The notes: generated by a model from the letters alone, not told the origin. A stretch of 49,018 nt of DNA from Streptomyces sp. SolWspMP-5a-2 (GCF_900091845.1 NZ_FMCI01000400.1:1-49018); one strand, 5' to 3'; shown: positions 1 to 9,718, counted from the stretch's first letter. A program made the numbers and translations.

Positions 1-3000
1 GCGGAGAGTCTTCTGCTCGCCGCCCGCCTCGACTCCCCCGCCACCGGGGCGAGCGACGCGTCCGCCCACCCCATGCTGCGCGCCCTGATCCGGCAGCCGG
101 TCACCACCCGGCGCCGCGCCGTCACGCCCCACACGGGCACCGGCACCGGGGACCGGGCAGCGGAGCTGCGGGCCTCACTGCTCGCACGGCGGCCCGCCGA
201 ACGCCACGACACGCTGCTCGACCTGGTCAGGGCCCAGGCGACCACCGTCCTCGGCCACGCCGACGACGCGGACGCGGTCGCGCCGGACCGGGCCTTCAAG
301 GACCTCGGACTGGACTCGCTGACCGCCGTCGACCTGCGGAACCGGCTCGCCGCGGCCACCGGACTGCGGCTGCCGGCCACCCTGGCCTTCGACCACCCCA
401 CCTGCGCCGCGCTCGCCGACCACCTCCTCGCCGAACTCCTCGGCCCCGAGCACACCACCGCCCGACCGGAGCCGAACGACCCCGTCCGCCCCGCGGCCCC
501 CGGCACCGACGACCTGATCGCCGTCGTCGGCATGGCCTGCCGCTACCCCGGAGGCGTCACCACCCCCGATGACCTGTGGCGCCTCGTCGCCTCCCACGGC
601 GACGCCATCGGCCCGCTGCCCACCGACCGCGGCTGGGACCTCGACGCCCTGTACGACCCCGACCCCGACGCACCCGGCCGGGCCTACGTCCGCGAGGGCG
701 GGTTCCTCCACGACGCGGGCCGCTTCGACGCCGGGTTCTTCGGCATCTCGCCGGTCGAGGCACTGGCGACCGACCCCCAGCAGCGGCTGCTCCTGGAGAC
801 CGGCTGGGAGGCGGTCGAGCGGGCGGGCATCGTCCCCGCGTCCCTGCGCGGCAGCCGGACCGGAGTCTTCGTCGGCGCGCACTACCAGGAGTACGGACCC
901 CGCCTCCACGACGCCGGACAGGGCACCGAGGGACACCTCATCACCGGCACCGCGGGCAGCGTCATATCCGGGCGGGTCGCCTACGTCTTGGGTCTCGAAG
1001 GCCCGGCCGTCACCGTCGACACCGCCTGTTCCTCCTCGCTCGTCGCCCTGCACCTGGCCGTCCGGGCGCTGCGGACCGGCGAGTGCGACCTCGCGCTGGC
1101 CGGCGGCGTCGCGGTGATGCCGGGACCTGGCGCCCTCATGGGCTTCAGCCGCCAGCGGGGCCTGGCGCCCGACGGGCGCTGCAAGCCGTTCTCCGCCGAC
1201 GCGGACGGCACCTCGCTCGCCGAGGGCGCCGGGGTCCTGCTGGTGGAACGGCTCTCGGACGCCCGTCGCCACGGCCACCCGGTCCTCGCCCTGGTACGCG
1301 GTACCGCCACGAACCAGGACGGCGCGTCCAACGGCCTCTCCGCCCCCAACGGCCCCTCCCAGCAGCGCGTCATCCGCGCGGCCCTCGCCGACGCCCGCCT
1401 GACGGCCGCCGACATCGACGCCGTCGAGGCCCACGGCACCGGCACCCGGCTCGGCGACCCGATCGAGGCGCAGGCCGTGATCGCCACCTACGGCGCACAG
1501 CGCGGCGGCGACACCGCCCCCGTGCGGCTCGGCTCGGTGAAGTCCAACATCGGACACACCCAGGCCGCCGCCGGAGCGGCGGGCGTCATCAAGATGGTGC
1601 AGGCCATGCGGCACGGCGTGCTGCCCCGCTCGCTGCACCTGGACGAACCCTCCGACCACGTCGACTGGTCGGGCGGCGGCGTGCAACTGCTGCGGGACTC
1701 CGTGGCCTGGCCCGCGGGCGCACGGCCCCGACGGGCCGGTGTGTCCTCCTTCGGCATCAGCGGCACCAACGCGCACGTCATCGTCGAGGAGGCGCCCCGG
1801 GAAGAGGAGCCCACCCCGGCACCCCCGACCCCGGCCACCCCGGCCGGGCCCGTCGCCTGGGTCGTCTCAGGACGCACCCCCGACGCGCTGCGCGACCAGG
1901 CCCGCCGCCTCCTCGCCCACCTGCGGCGGCTCCCCGCCGACGCCGCGCCCGCCCCGCACGACGTGGCACGCGAACTGGCCACCCGGCGCTCGGCGTTCGC
2001 ACACCGGGCGGCCGTCGTCGGCGAACGGCGCGAGGAGCTGGAGTCGGGGCTCGCCGCACTGGCCGCCGGCGGACCCTCGCCGCACCTGGTGACCGGCAGC
2101 GCGTCCACCGGACGCACGGCCTTCCTGTTCACCGGCCAGGGCAGCCAGCGCGCGGGCATGGCGGGCGAGCTGTACCGCGCCCACCCCGTCTTCACCGAGG
2201 CCTTCGACGCCGTCTGCGCCCAGTTCGACGCCCTGCTGCCCGGTGAACCGCCCCTGCGGGACGCCGTCCTCGACACCGGTGAGGACGCGGCCCGCTCCCT
2301 CGCGGGGACGCTCCGCGCCCAGTGCGCGCTGTTCGCCGTCGAGGTCGCGCTCCACCGGCTCGTCACCTCCTGGGGCGTACACCCCGACGTCGTCGCCGGG
2401 CACTCCGCCGGGGAGATCACCGCCGCGCACGTCGCCGGTGTGCTCACCCTCCCCGACGCGTGCAGGCTCGTCGCCGCCCGCGGGCGGCTCATGGCGGGCC
2501 TGTCCGAGGACGGCGCGATGGTCGCCGTCCGGCTGCCGGAGGCCGACGTCGTGCCGCTGCTCGCGGACCGCGGCCACGAGGTCGCCGTGGCCGCCGTCAA
2601 CGGGCCCGACTCCGTCGTACTGTCCGGCGCCCGGGACGCGGTCACCGAGATCGCCGCCCAGCTGGGGGAGCGTGGTGCCAGGACCCGGCGGCTCACGGTG
2701 CCGCACGCCTTCCACTCACCGCTCATGGACCCCGTACTGGCCCCGCTGCGCGCGGAGTTGGCCGACCTGGTCTGCAACGCGCCCGAGATTCCCCTCATGT
2801 CCCACCTGAGCGCGGAACTCCTGTCCGCCGACCGGCCGTTGGAGCCGGAGCACTGGGTGCGGCACGTGCGCGAACCGGTCCGCTTCGCCGACGGGGTCAC
2901 CGCCCTCGCCGCCCAGGGCGTGACCACCTTCGTCGAGATCGGCCCGGACGCCGTGCTGTCCGCCCTGGGCCAGGACAGCGCCCCCGCCGCCGAGTTCGTG

Positions 3001-5208
3001 CCCACACTCCGCGCCGGACAGGGCGAGCGCGCCACCCTGGTCGAGGCGCTCGGCCGCTTGTTCACGCGCGGCGCCGGCATCGACTGGTCCGCCGTCCTCG
3101 CCGCCCCGGACAGCCCCGCGCACCCGGTCGAGCTGCCCACGTACGCCTTCCAGCGCGCCGACTACTGGCTGCCCTCGGACGGCGGCGACCCGCGGCGGAC
3201 CGGCGACCCCCTCCTCCCGGCCGGGCAGGGCGACGACGCTGCCCTCGCCGCCGAACTCGCCCTCGGGGACGCCGAGTCGACGGCCGCGCTGCTGCCCCTG
3301 CTGGCCGCCTACCGGAGCCGCAGGCAGGAGGACGCCCTCGTCGACGGCTGGCGCCACCGCACCGCCTGGACGGCGGTCACCGTGCCGCCCCCGGCACCGG
3401 CCGGCACCTGGCTCCTGCCCGTCCCCGCGGAGCGGGCGGGCAGCCCCTGGGTCACCGATCTCGTCGCGGCGCTGTCCACGCCGGGGACGCGGCCCGTCGT
3501 CGTGCCCGTCACCGGCACCGACGCCCTGGCCGGGGAGTACCGTGCCGCGGTGGACGACACCGGCACCGTCTCCGGCGTGCTGTCCCTGCTGGCCCTCGCC
3601 GCGGGAGGGCACCCCGGGCACGACGCGGTGCCCGAGGCAGTGGCCCTCACCCTGGAACTCCTGCGCGTCCTGGACGAGAACGGCAGCCGGGTCCCCGTGT
3701 GGCACGCCACCCGCTCCGCCGCCGCGGTCGGCGACGCCGAGACCGTCCCGCACCCCGAGCAGTTCGCCGTCCTGGCCCTCGGACGCGTCGCCGCCCGGGA
3801 GGAGTCCGCGCACTGGACCGGCTCCGTCGACCTGCCCGCCCGCGTCGGGGAGTGGACCGCCGGACTGCTCACGGCCGTCCTGGCCCGCAGCACGAGCGCG
3901 TTCGGCGGCGACGGCCCCGCCGGGTACCGCGAGGCGGCCGGGGAGAACGAACTCGCCGTGCGCGGCGCGGGCCTCTTCGCCCGGCGCGTCCAGCGGGCCC
4001 CCGCCCCCGCGACCCCCCGCCCCGCCGAGCACACGGCCCCTCCCTCCGCCGCCACCCCCTGGCCGCCCAGGGGCACGGTCCTCGTCACCGACGGCACCGG
4101 GGACCTCGGCCGCGAGATCGCCCTCTCTCTGGCCCGCGGCGGCGCCGAACACCTGCTGCTCGTCGCACCACCGGGCCGCGACGCGCGGGAGGCCGACGCG
4201 CTGCGCGCCGACCTGACCGCCCTCGGCACCGCCGCCGACCTCGTCACCTGCGACCTGGGCGACGAGGCCGCCGCGGCCGCCCTGGTGGACGCCGTCCCCG
4301 CGACACGTCCCCTGACCGCCGTCGTGCACACCGCGGAGGCGCCCGACGACGGCCCGCTCGCCGGGCGGACCGCCGCCTCCCTCCAGGAGACGCTGCGCGG
4401 ACAGGCCGCGACGGCCCGGCACCTGCACGAGCTGACCCGGGAACGGACCGGGCCGACCGCCTTCGTGCTCCTCTCCTCCCTGGCCGCCGTCACGGGTGTC
4501 CCCGGCCGGGCCGGACGGGCCGTGGCCGAGGCCCTCCTCGACGCCCTGGCCGAGGAGCGCCGGGCCGCCGGGCTGCCCGTGACCCGGGTCGCCTGGGGAC
4601 CGCGGACCGGGACCGCCACCGGGGACGACGCCGCCCGGGACGTGGGCCTGACCCCGATGCGCCCGGACCTCGCCCTGCGGGCGTTCGAGCGCGCGGTGCG
4701 CGCCGGGGAGACCCGCGTCGTCGTCTTCGACGCCGACGGGGACCGCCTCGCCGCCCACGTCGCCGCCACCCCCGCGGCCCGGCCGCTCGCCCGCCTCCTC
4801 GACGACGTCCCCGTCGTGCGCAGGGCCGCGAACGGACTCCGCCCGGCCGAGGACGGACGGTACGCCGCCCAGGACCCCGAGGAGTTCGGGCGGAGGCTCG
4901 CCGCCCTGCCCGAGCACGAACGCGGCGCCGAGATGCTGCGGCTCGTGCGCACCCACGCCGCCCTGGTGCTCGGGCACGAGACCGAGGACGCGGTGGCCGC
5001 GGGACGCAGCTTCGTCGACATGGGCTTCGACTCGCTCACCGCCACCCGGCTGCGCAATCGGCTCGGCGCCGTCACCGGCCTGCAGATCAGCGCCGCGACC
5101 GTCTTCGACTGCCCCACGCCCGACACCCTGGCCGACCATCTCCTCGGCCTCCGCGCCGCTCCCCGCACCCGGCGCCGTCCGCGGCTGCGGCCACGCGAGA
5201 GGGGCTGA
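1..5208 (+). CDS. Type I modular polyketide synthase, C-terminal part (ACP / KS-AT-KR0-ACP), truncated by window start
   Basis: The frame is open from base 1, so the gene begins upstream; the first Met codon at 73 is internal. Counting residues from base 1: the tail of a KR domain, an ACP (LGLDSL, Ser ~106), a KS (nt ~505-1785; DTACSSS with Cys ~343, EAHGTGT and KSNIGHT histidines), an AT (nt ~2116-3000; GHSAGE with Ser ~802; HAFH, which indicates malonyl-CoA), a KR (nt ~4075-4650) and a last ACP (MGFDSL, Ser ~1678). The KR keeps a degraded nucleotide loop (GTGDLG), but the usual catalytic Lys, Tyr and Asn align with Gln (LRGQ), Arg (GRAGRAV) and Glu, so it should not reduce and the beta-keto group would remain. 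No DH or ER is present. There is no thioesterase, and the protein ends in an Arg-rich tail, so the chain probably passes to the NRPS that starts at 6680 with a condensation domain. Confidence 0.95.
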   Translation, partial: AESLLLAARLDSPATGASDASAHPMLRALIRQPVTTRRRAVTPHTGTGTGDRAAELRASLLARRPAERHDTLLDLVRAQATTVLGHADDADAVAPDRAFKDLGLDSLTAVDLRNRLAAATGLRLPATLAFDHPTCAALADHLLAELLGPEHTTARPEPNDPVRPAAPGTDDLIAVVGMACRYPGGVTTPDDLWRLVASHGDAIGPLPTDRGWDLDALYDPDPDAPGRAYVREGGFLHDAGRFDAGFFGISPVEALATDPQQRLLLETGWEAVERAGIVPASLRGSRTGVFVGAHYQEYGPRLHDAGQGTEGHLITGTAGSVISGRVAYVLGLEGPAVTVDTACSSSLVALHLAVRALRTGECDLALAGGVAVMPGPGALMGFSRQRGLAPDGRCKPFSADADGTSLAEGAGVLLVERLSDARRHGHPVLALVRGTATNQDGASNGLSAPNGPSQQRVIRAALADARLTAADIDAVEAHGTGTRLGDPIEAQAVIATYGAQRGGDTAPVRLGSVKSNIGHTQAAAGAAGVIKMVQAMRHGVLPRSLHLDEPSDHVDWSGGGVQLLRDSVAWPAGARPRRAGVSSFGISGTNAHVIVEEAPREEEPTPAPPTPATPAGPVAWVVSGRTPDALRDQARRLLAHLRRLPADAAPAPHDVARELATRRSAFAHRAAVVGERREELESGLAALAAGGPSPHLVTGSASTGRTAFLFTGQGSQRAGMAGELYRAHPVFTEAFDAVCAQFDALLPGEPPLRDAVLDTGEDAARSLAGTLRAQCALFAVEVALHRLVTSWGVHPDVVAGHSAGEITAAHVAGVLTLPDACRLVAARGRLMAGLSEDGAMVAVRLPEADVVPLLADRGHEVAVAAVNGPDSVVLSGARDAVTEIAAQLGERGARTRRLTVPHAFHSPLMDPVLAPLRAELADLVCNAPEIPLMSHLSAELLSADRPLEPEHWVRHVREPVRFADGVTALAAQGVTTFVEIGPDAVLSALGQDSAPAAEFVPTLRAGQGERATLVEALGRLFTRGAGIDWSAVLAAPDSPAHPVELPTYAFQRADYWLPSDGGDPRRTGDPLLPAGQGDDAALAAELALGDAESTAALLPLLAAYRSRRQEDALVDGWRHRTAWTAVTVPPPAPAGTWLLPVPAERAGSPWVTDLVAALSTPGTRPVVVPVTGTDALAGEYRAAVDDTGTVSGVLSLLALAAGGHPGHDAVPEAVALTLELLRVLDENGSRVPVWHATRSAAAVGDAETVPHPEQFAVLALGRVAAREESAHWTGSVDLPARVGEWTAGLLTAVLARSTSAFGGDGPAGYREAAGENELAVRGAGLFARRVQRAPAPATPRPAEHTAPPSAATPWPPRGTVLVTDGTGDLGREIALSLARGGAEHLLLVAPPGRDAREADALRADLTALGTAADLVTCDLGDEAAAAALVDAVPATRPLTAVVHTAEAPDDGPLAGRTAASLQETLRGQAATARHLHELTRERTGPTAFVLLSSLAAVTGVPGRAGRAVAEALLDALAEERRAAGLPVTRVAWGPRTGTATGDDAARDVGLTPMRPDLALRAFERAVRAGETRVVVFDADGDRLAAHVAATPAARPLARLLDDVPVVRRAANGLRPAEDGRYAAQDPEEFGRRLAALPEHERGAEMLRLVRTHAALVLGHETEDAVAAGRSFVDMGFDSLTATRLRNRLGAVTGLQISAATVFDCPTPDTLADHLLGLRAAPRTRRRPRLRPRERG

Positions 5209-5251
5209 CCCGCGACCGTGGAACGGACGGCACGGACCAGCCCCTGACGGA

Positions 5252-5289
5252 GGCCCCGCGGCACACCGGGAAAGGTGCGCCGCGGGGCC
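5252..5289. terminator. Bidirectional terminator-like hairpin between convergent genes
   Basis: A perfect 11-bp GC stem (GGCCCCGCGGC at 5252-5262 pairing with 5279-5289) encloses a 16-nt loop. It lies in the 88-bp gap between the convergent PKS and methyltransferase genes. There is no strong T-run, which is usual for Streptomyces terminators. Confidence 0.65.
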
Positions 5290-5296
5290 CTCGCTC

Positions 5297-6346
5297 TCAG
5301 CGCTTGACCCCCTGGCTCAGCCCGTGCTCGTAGGGCAGGCCCGAGACGGTCCCGACCTCGTCGAACCCGGCCGCGCGCAGCCAGCGCTCGTAGTCGCGCG
5401 CCGGATACGCCATCCCCCGGCCGCTGGCCAGGACGTTGAAGTACAGCCCGAGGCGGGCGCCGAACACGCCCTCGGTCTCGTCGTCGGAGACGTTGTAGCC
5501 GTACACCACGACCCGCCCGCCGGACGGCAGCGCCGCGTACGCCTTGCGCATCAGCAGCAGGATCGAGTCCTCGTCGAAGATCTCCAGCACATGGCTGAAC
5601 AGCACCGCGTCCGGCCCCTCGGGGAACGGGTCGGTGAACATGTCCCCCGGCGCCAGGCTCACCCGGTCGGGGTGGGCGCCGGCCTCCGCCCCGGACGCCA
5701 GCCGGGACACGCTCGGCATGTCGAACACCGTCGACGTGAGCCCGGGATGACGTGCCACCAGCCGCGCCGAGGTGCTGCCGTCGCCGCCGCCCACGTCCAG
5801 CACGTGCCGTACGCCGTCGAAGACCGGCTGCTCGATCAGCGCGTCGACCGAACGGAGGGTGAACGCGGTCATCGCCCGGTGGAAGACCTCCTCCAGCCCC
5901 GGATCGTGGGCCAGCCGCCCGTACAGGGTCGGCTCGTCACCGGGATGGGCCTGCAGAGCGGTGTTGGTGCCCGCCCGCAGGGCCGTCGTCATGTGCGCGA
6001 ACGCCGGATAGTAGACCTCCTTCCAGCCGGTCAGGATGTGGCTCCAGCTGTCCGGTTCGTCGTCCGCCGCCAGCAGGCTCTCGGCGACGGCTGAGTTGTG
6101 GTAGACGCCGTCCCGGCGCTCCAGCAGCCCCGTCGTGCAGACCGCCTGGAGCAGCACGCGCAGCTGATGGGCGGGCAGGCCGCAGAACGCCCGGATGTCC
6201 TGCGCGTCCGAGCCGGGCTTCGACGAGAGGAAGGCGAAGATCCGCAGTTCGGCGGCGGTCGTGACGGCGTTGAACAACGCCGGCGCGTTGACGAGGAAGT
6301 GGAAACGCTCAAGGACGGAATCGTCTTCGTGGGCGGCGTTCTGCAT
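5297..6346 (-). CDS. SAM-dependent methyltransferase of the O-methyltransferase fold; candidate Dpg C-methyltransferase
   Basis: The 349-residue protein has an N-terminal winged-helix dimerisation region (residues ~12-100) and a class I Rossmann methyltransferase domain with the SAM loop VLDVGGGDGS at ~183-192, as in plant-type and actinomycete small-molecule O-methyltransferases. In that family the motif after strand 4 is usually HVLHDWDD, whose second His is the general base. Here it reads SHVLEIFDED, so that His is Glu. Loss of the base argues against simple O-methylation and fits family members that methylate carbon. In a cluster that makes and halogenates dihydroxyphenylglycine, ring C-methylation is the likely role. 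It is transcribed opposite to its neighbours, with its own copy of the cluster operator at 6436-6446. A GGAGAG ribosome site precedes the chosen ATG. The exact substrate and timing are inferred. Confidence 0.85.
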   Translation of the reverse strand: MQNAAHEDDSVLERFHFLVNAPALFNAVTTAAELRIFAFLSSKPGSDAQDIRAFCGLPAHQLRVLLQAVCTTGLLERRDGVYHNSAVAESLLAADDEPDSWSHILTGWKEVYYPAFAHMTTALRAGTNTALQAHPGDEPTLYGRLAHDPGLEEVFHRAMTAFTLRSVDALIEQPVFDGVRHVLDVGGGDGSTSARLVARHPGLTSTVFDMPSVSRLASGAEAGAHPDRVSLAPGDMFTDPFPEGPDAVLFSHVLEIFDEDSILLLMRKAYAALPSGGRVVVYGYNVSDDETEGVFGARLGLYFNVLASGRGMAYPARDYERWLRAAGFDEVGTVSGLPYEHGLSQGVKR

Positions 6347-6435
6347 GGCTCTCCAAGGAGTGAACGGCGTCGGACGCCACGGCGCGATGGTCTCGAAACG
6401 CTAGGCGGGCCACGGTGGGGCGGCAACGACGTTCC

Positions 6436-6446
6436 CCACCGTTACG
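6436..6446 (-). promoter_or_regulatory. Cluster operator copy 1 (CGTAACGGTGG), facing the methyltransferase
   Basis: Read on the minus strand this is CGTAACGGTGG, 90 bp upstream of the methyltransferase start. The 11-nt core matches the copies at 44145-44135 and 44212-44222 exactly; the right-hand CCCACCGA arm is not conserved here. Confidence 0.6.
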
Positions 6447-6545
6447 GGCCGTCGGCGGCCGGACACCCCTCGCCCCGCGGAGGGCGCGGGGCCGACGCGA
6501 CCGCGGCGGCGGGCCGACGCACCCCCGGCGCGTGCCGGAGACGGT

Positions 6546-6566
6546 CGTAACTGTGGCTCCCACCGA
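6546..6566 (+). promoter_or_regulatory. Cluster operator copy 2, facing the NRPS
   Basis: CGTAACTGTGG followed by CTCCCACCGA. It differs at only 2 of 21 positions from the two copies around 44135 and 44222 and lies ~114-134 bp upstream of the NRPS start. Confidence 0.7.
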
Positions 6567-6679
6567 TGCTGGGCCCCGCGACTTCTCCGCACCATCACAA
6601 GTGCCCACAGGGGGCCGGAGCGCGCCCGCGCAGCAGGCGCAGCAGGCATCGACGGCCCAGCCCGCATTGAGGAGTGCAC

Positions 6680-9142
6680 GTGATCCCTGCGTCGTATGCG
6701 CAACGTCGGCTGTGGCTGGTGGACCGGCTGGAGGGAGCCAGCGCGCTCTACACCGTCCCGCTGGTACTGCGGCTGTCCGGTGCGCTGGACGTGGCCGCGC
6801 TGCGGGCCGCACTGCACGACGTGGTGGCCCGCCACGAGGCGCTGCGCACCCGCTTCCCCCAGGTGGACGGCGAACCCGTGCAGGAGGTCGTCCCCGTCGG
6901 CGACCTCCCCGACCTGCTGACCGTCGACGCCGTGCGCGCCGACGAGGTGGACGCCGAGATCGCCCGCACCGCCCGCCACGTCTTCGACCTGGCGACCGGC
7001 ATCCCGTGGCACGCCCGGCTCCTGACCGTCGACGACCGCACCGCGGTCCTCGTGCTGGCCCTGCACCACATCGCCGCCGACGGCTGGTCGGCCGCCCCGC
7101 TCTGGCGCGACCTCTCCGCCGCCTACACCGCGCGCCTGGCGGGCGCCGAGCCCGAACTCGCGCCGCTGCCCGTGCAGTACGCCGACTACACCCTGTGGCA
7201 GCGCGAGCTGCTCGGCGACGCCGACGACCCCGGAAGCCTGCTCACGGAGCAACTCGCCCACTGGCGCGCGGCACTGGCCGGGGCCCCCGAGGAACTCGCC
7301 CTGCCCGCCGACCGGCCGCGGCCCGCGGTCCCCGCGCACGCCGGGGGCACCGTACGCCTCGACGTCCCGGCCGACCTGCACGCCGCCCTCGCCGACGTGG
7401 CGCGCGCCGAGGACGCCACCCTGTTCATGGTCTGGCACGCCGCGGTCGCCGTCCTGCTCTCCACGCTCGGCGCCGGTGACGACATCCCGGTCGGCAGCCC
7501 CTTCGCCGGACGCAACGAGGCCGATCTGGAGAACCTCGTCGGGTTCTTCGTCAACACCCTGGTCCTGCGCACCGACGTCTCCGGCGACCCCGACTTCACC
7601 GAGGTCCTCCGGCGGGTGCGCCGCGCCACCGTGCGGGCCCTCGACCACCAGGACGTGCCCTTCGAACGGCTCGTGGAGGAATTGGCACCGGCCCGCTCGC
7701 TGGCCCGCCACCCCCTCTTCCAGGTCAACCTCACCCTGCACAACACCCCGCGTACACCGGTCGATCTGCCCGGGTTGACGGCCGTCGCGGAGTTCGCCGC
7801 GCCCCCGCTGGTCAAGTTCGACCTCGACCTCCAGGTCCAGGAACGCTTCGACGAGCAGGGCAGGCCCGCCGGTCAGGACGTCGAACTGCACTACTGCGCC
7901 GACCTGTTCGACCACGCCACCGCCGAGTCGTTCGCGGACCGCCTGCTGCGCGTCCTGCGGCACGCCGCCCACGCACCGCACAGCCCGCTGCACACCCTCG
8001 ACGTCCTCTCACCCGCCGAGCGCGAGCGGCTGCTCGCCGTCGCGGGCGACACCACACCCCCGCCGCCCGCCGCGACCGTGCCCGACCTGTTCGCCGCGCG
8101 GGCCGCCGCCCAGCCGGACGCGCCGGCCGTCACGGACGGCGCCACCACCCTCACCTACGCGGAACTCGACGCCGCGTCCGACCGGCTGGCCCGCCATCTC
8201 GTCGCGCACGGAGCGGGCCCCGAGACCCGGGTCGCCGTCGCGATGGACCGCACCGCCGACCTGGTCACCGCCCTGCTCGCGGTCATGAAGGCGGGCGCCG
8301 CCTACCTGCCGGTCGACCCGGCGTACCCGGCCGCGCGGATCGGCGCCCTGCTGACCGACGCCGCCCCCGCCGTCCTGCTCACCACCACCGACGTCGCCGC
8401 CCGCACCGCCACCGGCCCCGCGGTGCCCCGCCTCGTGCTCGACGACCCGGCCGTCCGCTCCGCCGTCGCCGCGCACCCCGCGGGCCCGCTCACCCAGGAC
8501 GAACGCACCACCCCCCTGCTGCCCGCCCACCCGGCCTACGTCATCCACACCTCGGGCTCCACCGGCACCCCCAAGGGCGTCGTCGTCGCCCACGCGCAGG
8601 TCACCACGCTGCTGCGGTCCGCCGCCGTCCGGTACGGCTTCGGCGCCGACGACGTGTGGAGCTGGTTCCACTCCTACGCCTTCGACTTCTCGGTGTGGGA
8701 ACTGTGGGGCGCGCTCCTCACCGGCGGCCGCCTGGTCGTCGTCGACCACGACACCTCCCGCTCCCCGGCCGACTTCCGGGAGCTGCTGGTCTCCGAAGGG
8801 GTCACCGTCCTCAGCCAGACCCCGTCCGCCTTCCAGCAGCTCGCCCGCGCCGACGCCGGGCAGGACCCCGCCCCGCTCGACGCCCGCCTGCGGCTCGTGG
8901 TGCTCGGCGGCGAGGCCCTCGACCCCGCGCGGCTCGGGGACTGGCACGCCCGCCACGGCGCCGACGGCCCGCGCCTGGTCACGATGTACGGCATCACCGA
9001 GACGACCGTGCACGTCACCCACCTCGACCTCGACGCCCGCGCGGAGCACGGACCGCACGGCGCCTCTCCCGCGGGCCGCCCGCTGGACCACACCCGCGTG
9101 CACGTCCTGGACGGCGCCCTGCGCCCGGTACCCCCGGCGTGA
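6680..9142 (+). CDS. NRPS module 1, first part: condensation domain and interrupted threonine adenylation domain
   Basis: The GTG at 6680 is preferred because GAGGAG lies 5 nt upstream. The protein opens directly with a condensation domain (SYAQRRLW near the N terminus; HHIAADG active site), as expected for an acceptor of an upstream PKS chain. An adenylation domain follows (TSGSTGTPKG; FDFSVWE; MYGITETTVH). Its specificity residues read by eye are D-F-W-S-V-G-M-V-H, very close to the classic threonine code (DFWNxGMVH), so it should load L-Thr. The frame ends at a TGA at 9140-9142, just before A-domain motif A7. The missing part continues uninterrupted in another frame to ~9667, where the original frame resumes. 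I regard this and the CDS at 9719 as one gene (6680-25387) broken by a one-base loss and a one-base gain, either sequencing errors or real mutations. Confidence 0.85.
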   Translation: MIPASYAQRRLWLVDRLEGASALYTVPLVLRLSGALDVAALRAALHDVVARHEALRTRFPQVDGEPVQEVVPVGDLPDLLTVDAVRADEVDAEIARTARHVFDLATGIPWHARLLTVDDRTAVLVLALHHIAADGWSAAPLWRDLSAAYTARLAGAEPELAPLPVQYADYTLWQRELLGDADDPGSLLTEQLAHWRAALAGAPEELALPADRPRPAVPAHAGGTVRLDVPADLHAALADVARAEDATLFMVWHAAVAVLLSTLGAGDDIPVGSPFAGRNEADLENLVGFFVNTLVLRTDVSGDPDFTEVLRRVRRATVRALDHQDVPFERLVEELAPARSLARHPLFQVNLTLHNTPRTPVDLPGLTAVAEFAAPPLVKFDLDLQVQERFDEQGRPAGQDVELHYCADLFDHATAESFADRLLRVLRHAAHAPHSPLHTLDVLSPAERERLLAVAGDTTPPPPAATVPDLFAARAAAQPDAPAVTDGATTLTYAELDAASDRLARHLVAHGAGPETRVAVAMDRTADLVTALLAVMKAGAAYLPVDPAYPAARIGALLTDAAPAVLLTTTDVAARTATGPAVPRLVLDDPAVRSAVAAHPAGPLTQDERTTPLLPAHPAYVIHTSGSTGTPKGVVVAHAQVTTLLRSAAVRYGFGADDVWSWFHSYAFDFSVWELWGALLTGGRLVVVDHDTSRSPADFRELLVSEGVTVLSQTPSAFQQLARADAGQDPAPLDARLRLVVLGGEALDPARLGDWHARHGADGPRLVTMYGITETTVHVTHLDLDARAEHGPHGASPAGRPLDHTRVHVLDGALRPVPPA

Positions 9143-9667
9143 CGGGGGAGATGTACGTGACCGGCCCCGGCGTGGCCCGCGGTTACCTGGACCGCCCCGC
9201 GCTGACCGCCGGACGGTTCGTGGCCTGCCCCTTCGAGACGGGCACCCGCATGTACCGCACGGGCGACACGGCCCGCCGCGACGCCGACGGCACCCTCACC
9301 TACCTCGGCCGCGCCGACGACCAGGTGAAGGTGCGCGGCTTCCGCGTCGAACCCGGCGAGATCGAGGCGGCCCTCCTCGGCCACGGACAGGTCGCCCAGG
9401 CGGCCGTCACCGTGCGCGAGGACACACCCGGCGACCGCCGCCTCGTCGGCTACCTGGTGCCTCGCGACCCCGCCGACGCCGCGGGAGAGGCCGCGGCCGC
9501 GCTCGCCCGCCGGGCGCGCGAGCACGCCGCCGCACTGCTGCCCGCCCACATGGTGCCCGCGGCCTGCGTCCCGCTGGAGCGGCTGCCGCTCACCGCCAAC
9601 GGCAAGCTCGACCGCGCCGCGCTGCCCGCGCCGGGACCGGAGACCGCCGGGGCGGGGACGGGGCCCC
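9131..9667 (+). other. Frame-shifted segment of adenylation domain 1 between two compensating indels
   Basis: The run of five C at 9131-9135 needs a sixth C to read VPPGVTGEMYV, the normal A-domain sequence. From there the correct protein lies in frame 1 (GVARGYLDRP, MYRTGD, GRADDQVKVRGFRVEPGEIE, TANGKLDR). At 9661-9667 (GGGCCCC) one extra base must be removed to continue as ATAREEILCAAF in the frame of the downstream CDS. Both changes sit in homopolymers and cancel each other, which is the pattern of sequencing error. Confidence 0.85.
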
Positions 9668-9718
9668 GCCACCGCGCGCGAGGAGATCCTCTGCGCGGCC
9701 TTCGCCGAGGTCCTCGGC

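Larger units (their letters stand above)
6347..6679. promoter_or_regulatory. Divergent intergenic region between methyltransferase and NRPS, with two outward-facing operator copies
   Basis: This 333-bp region has no convincing gene. It holds one operator-like copy facing left (6436-6446) and one facing right (6546-6566). A GAGGAG ribosome site at 6669-6674 lies 5 nt before GTG 6680, which decides the NRPS start over GTG 6674. Confidence 0.75.

Noticed and set aside
6674..6679. GTG at 6674 as the NRPS start
   Set aside because: It overlaps the GAGGAG ribosome site itself; GTG 6680 has the correct 5-nt spacing.
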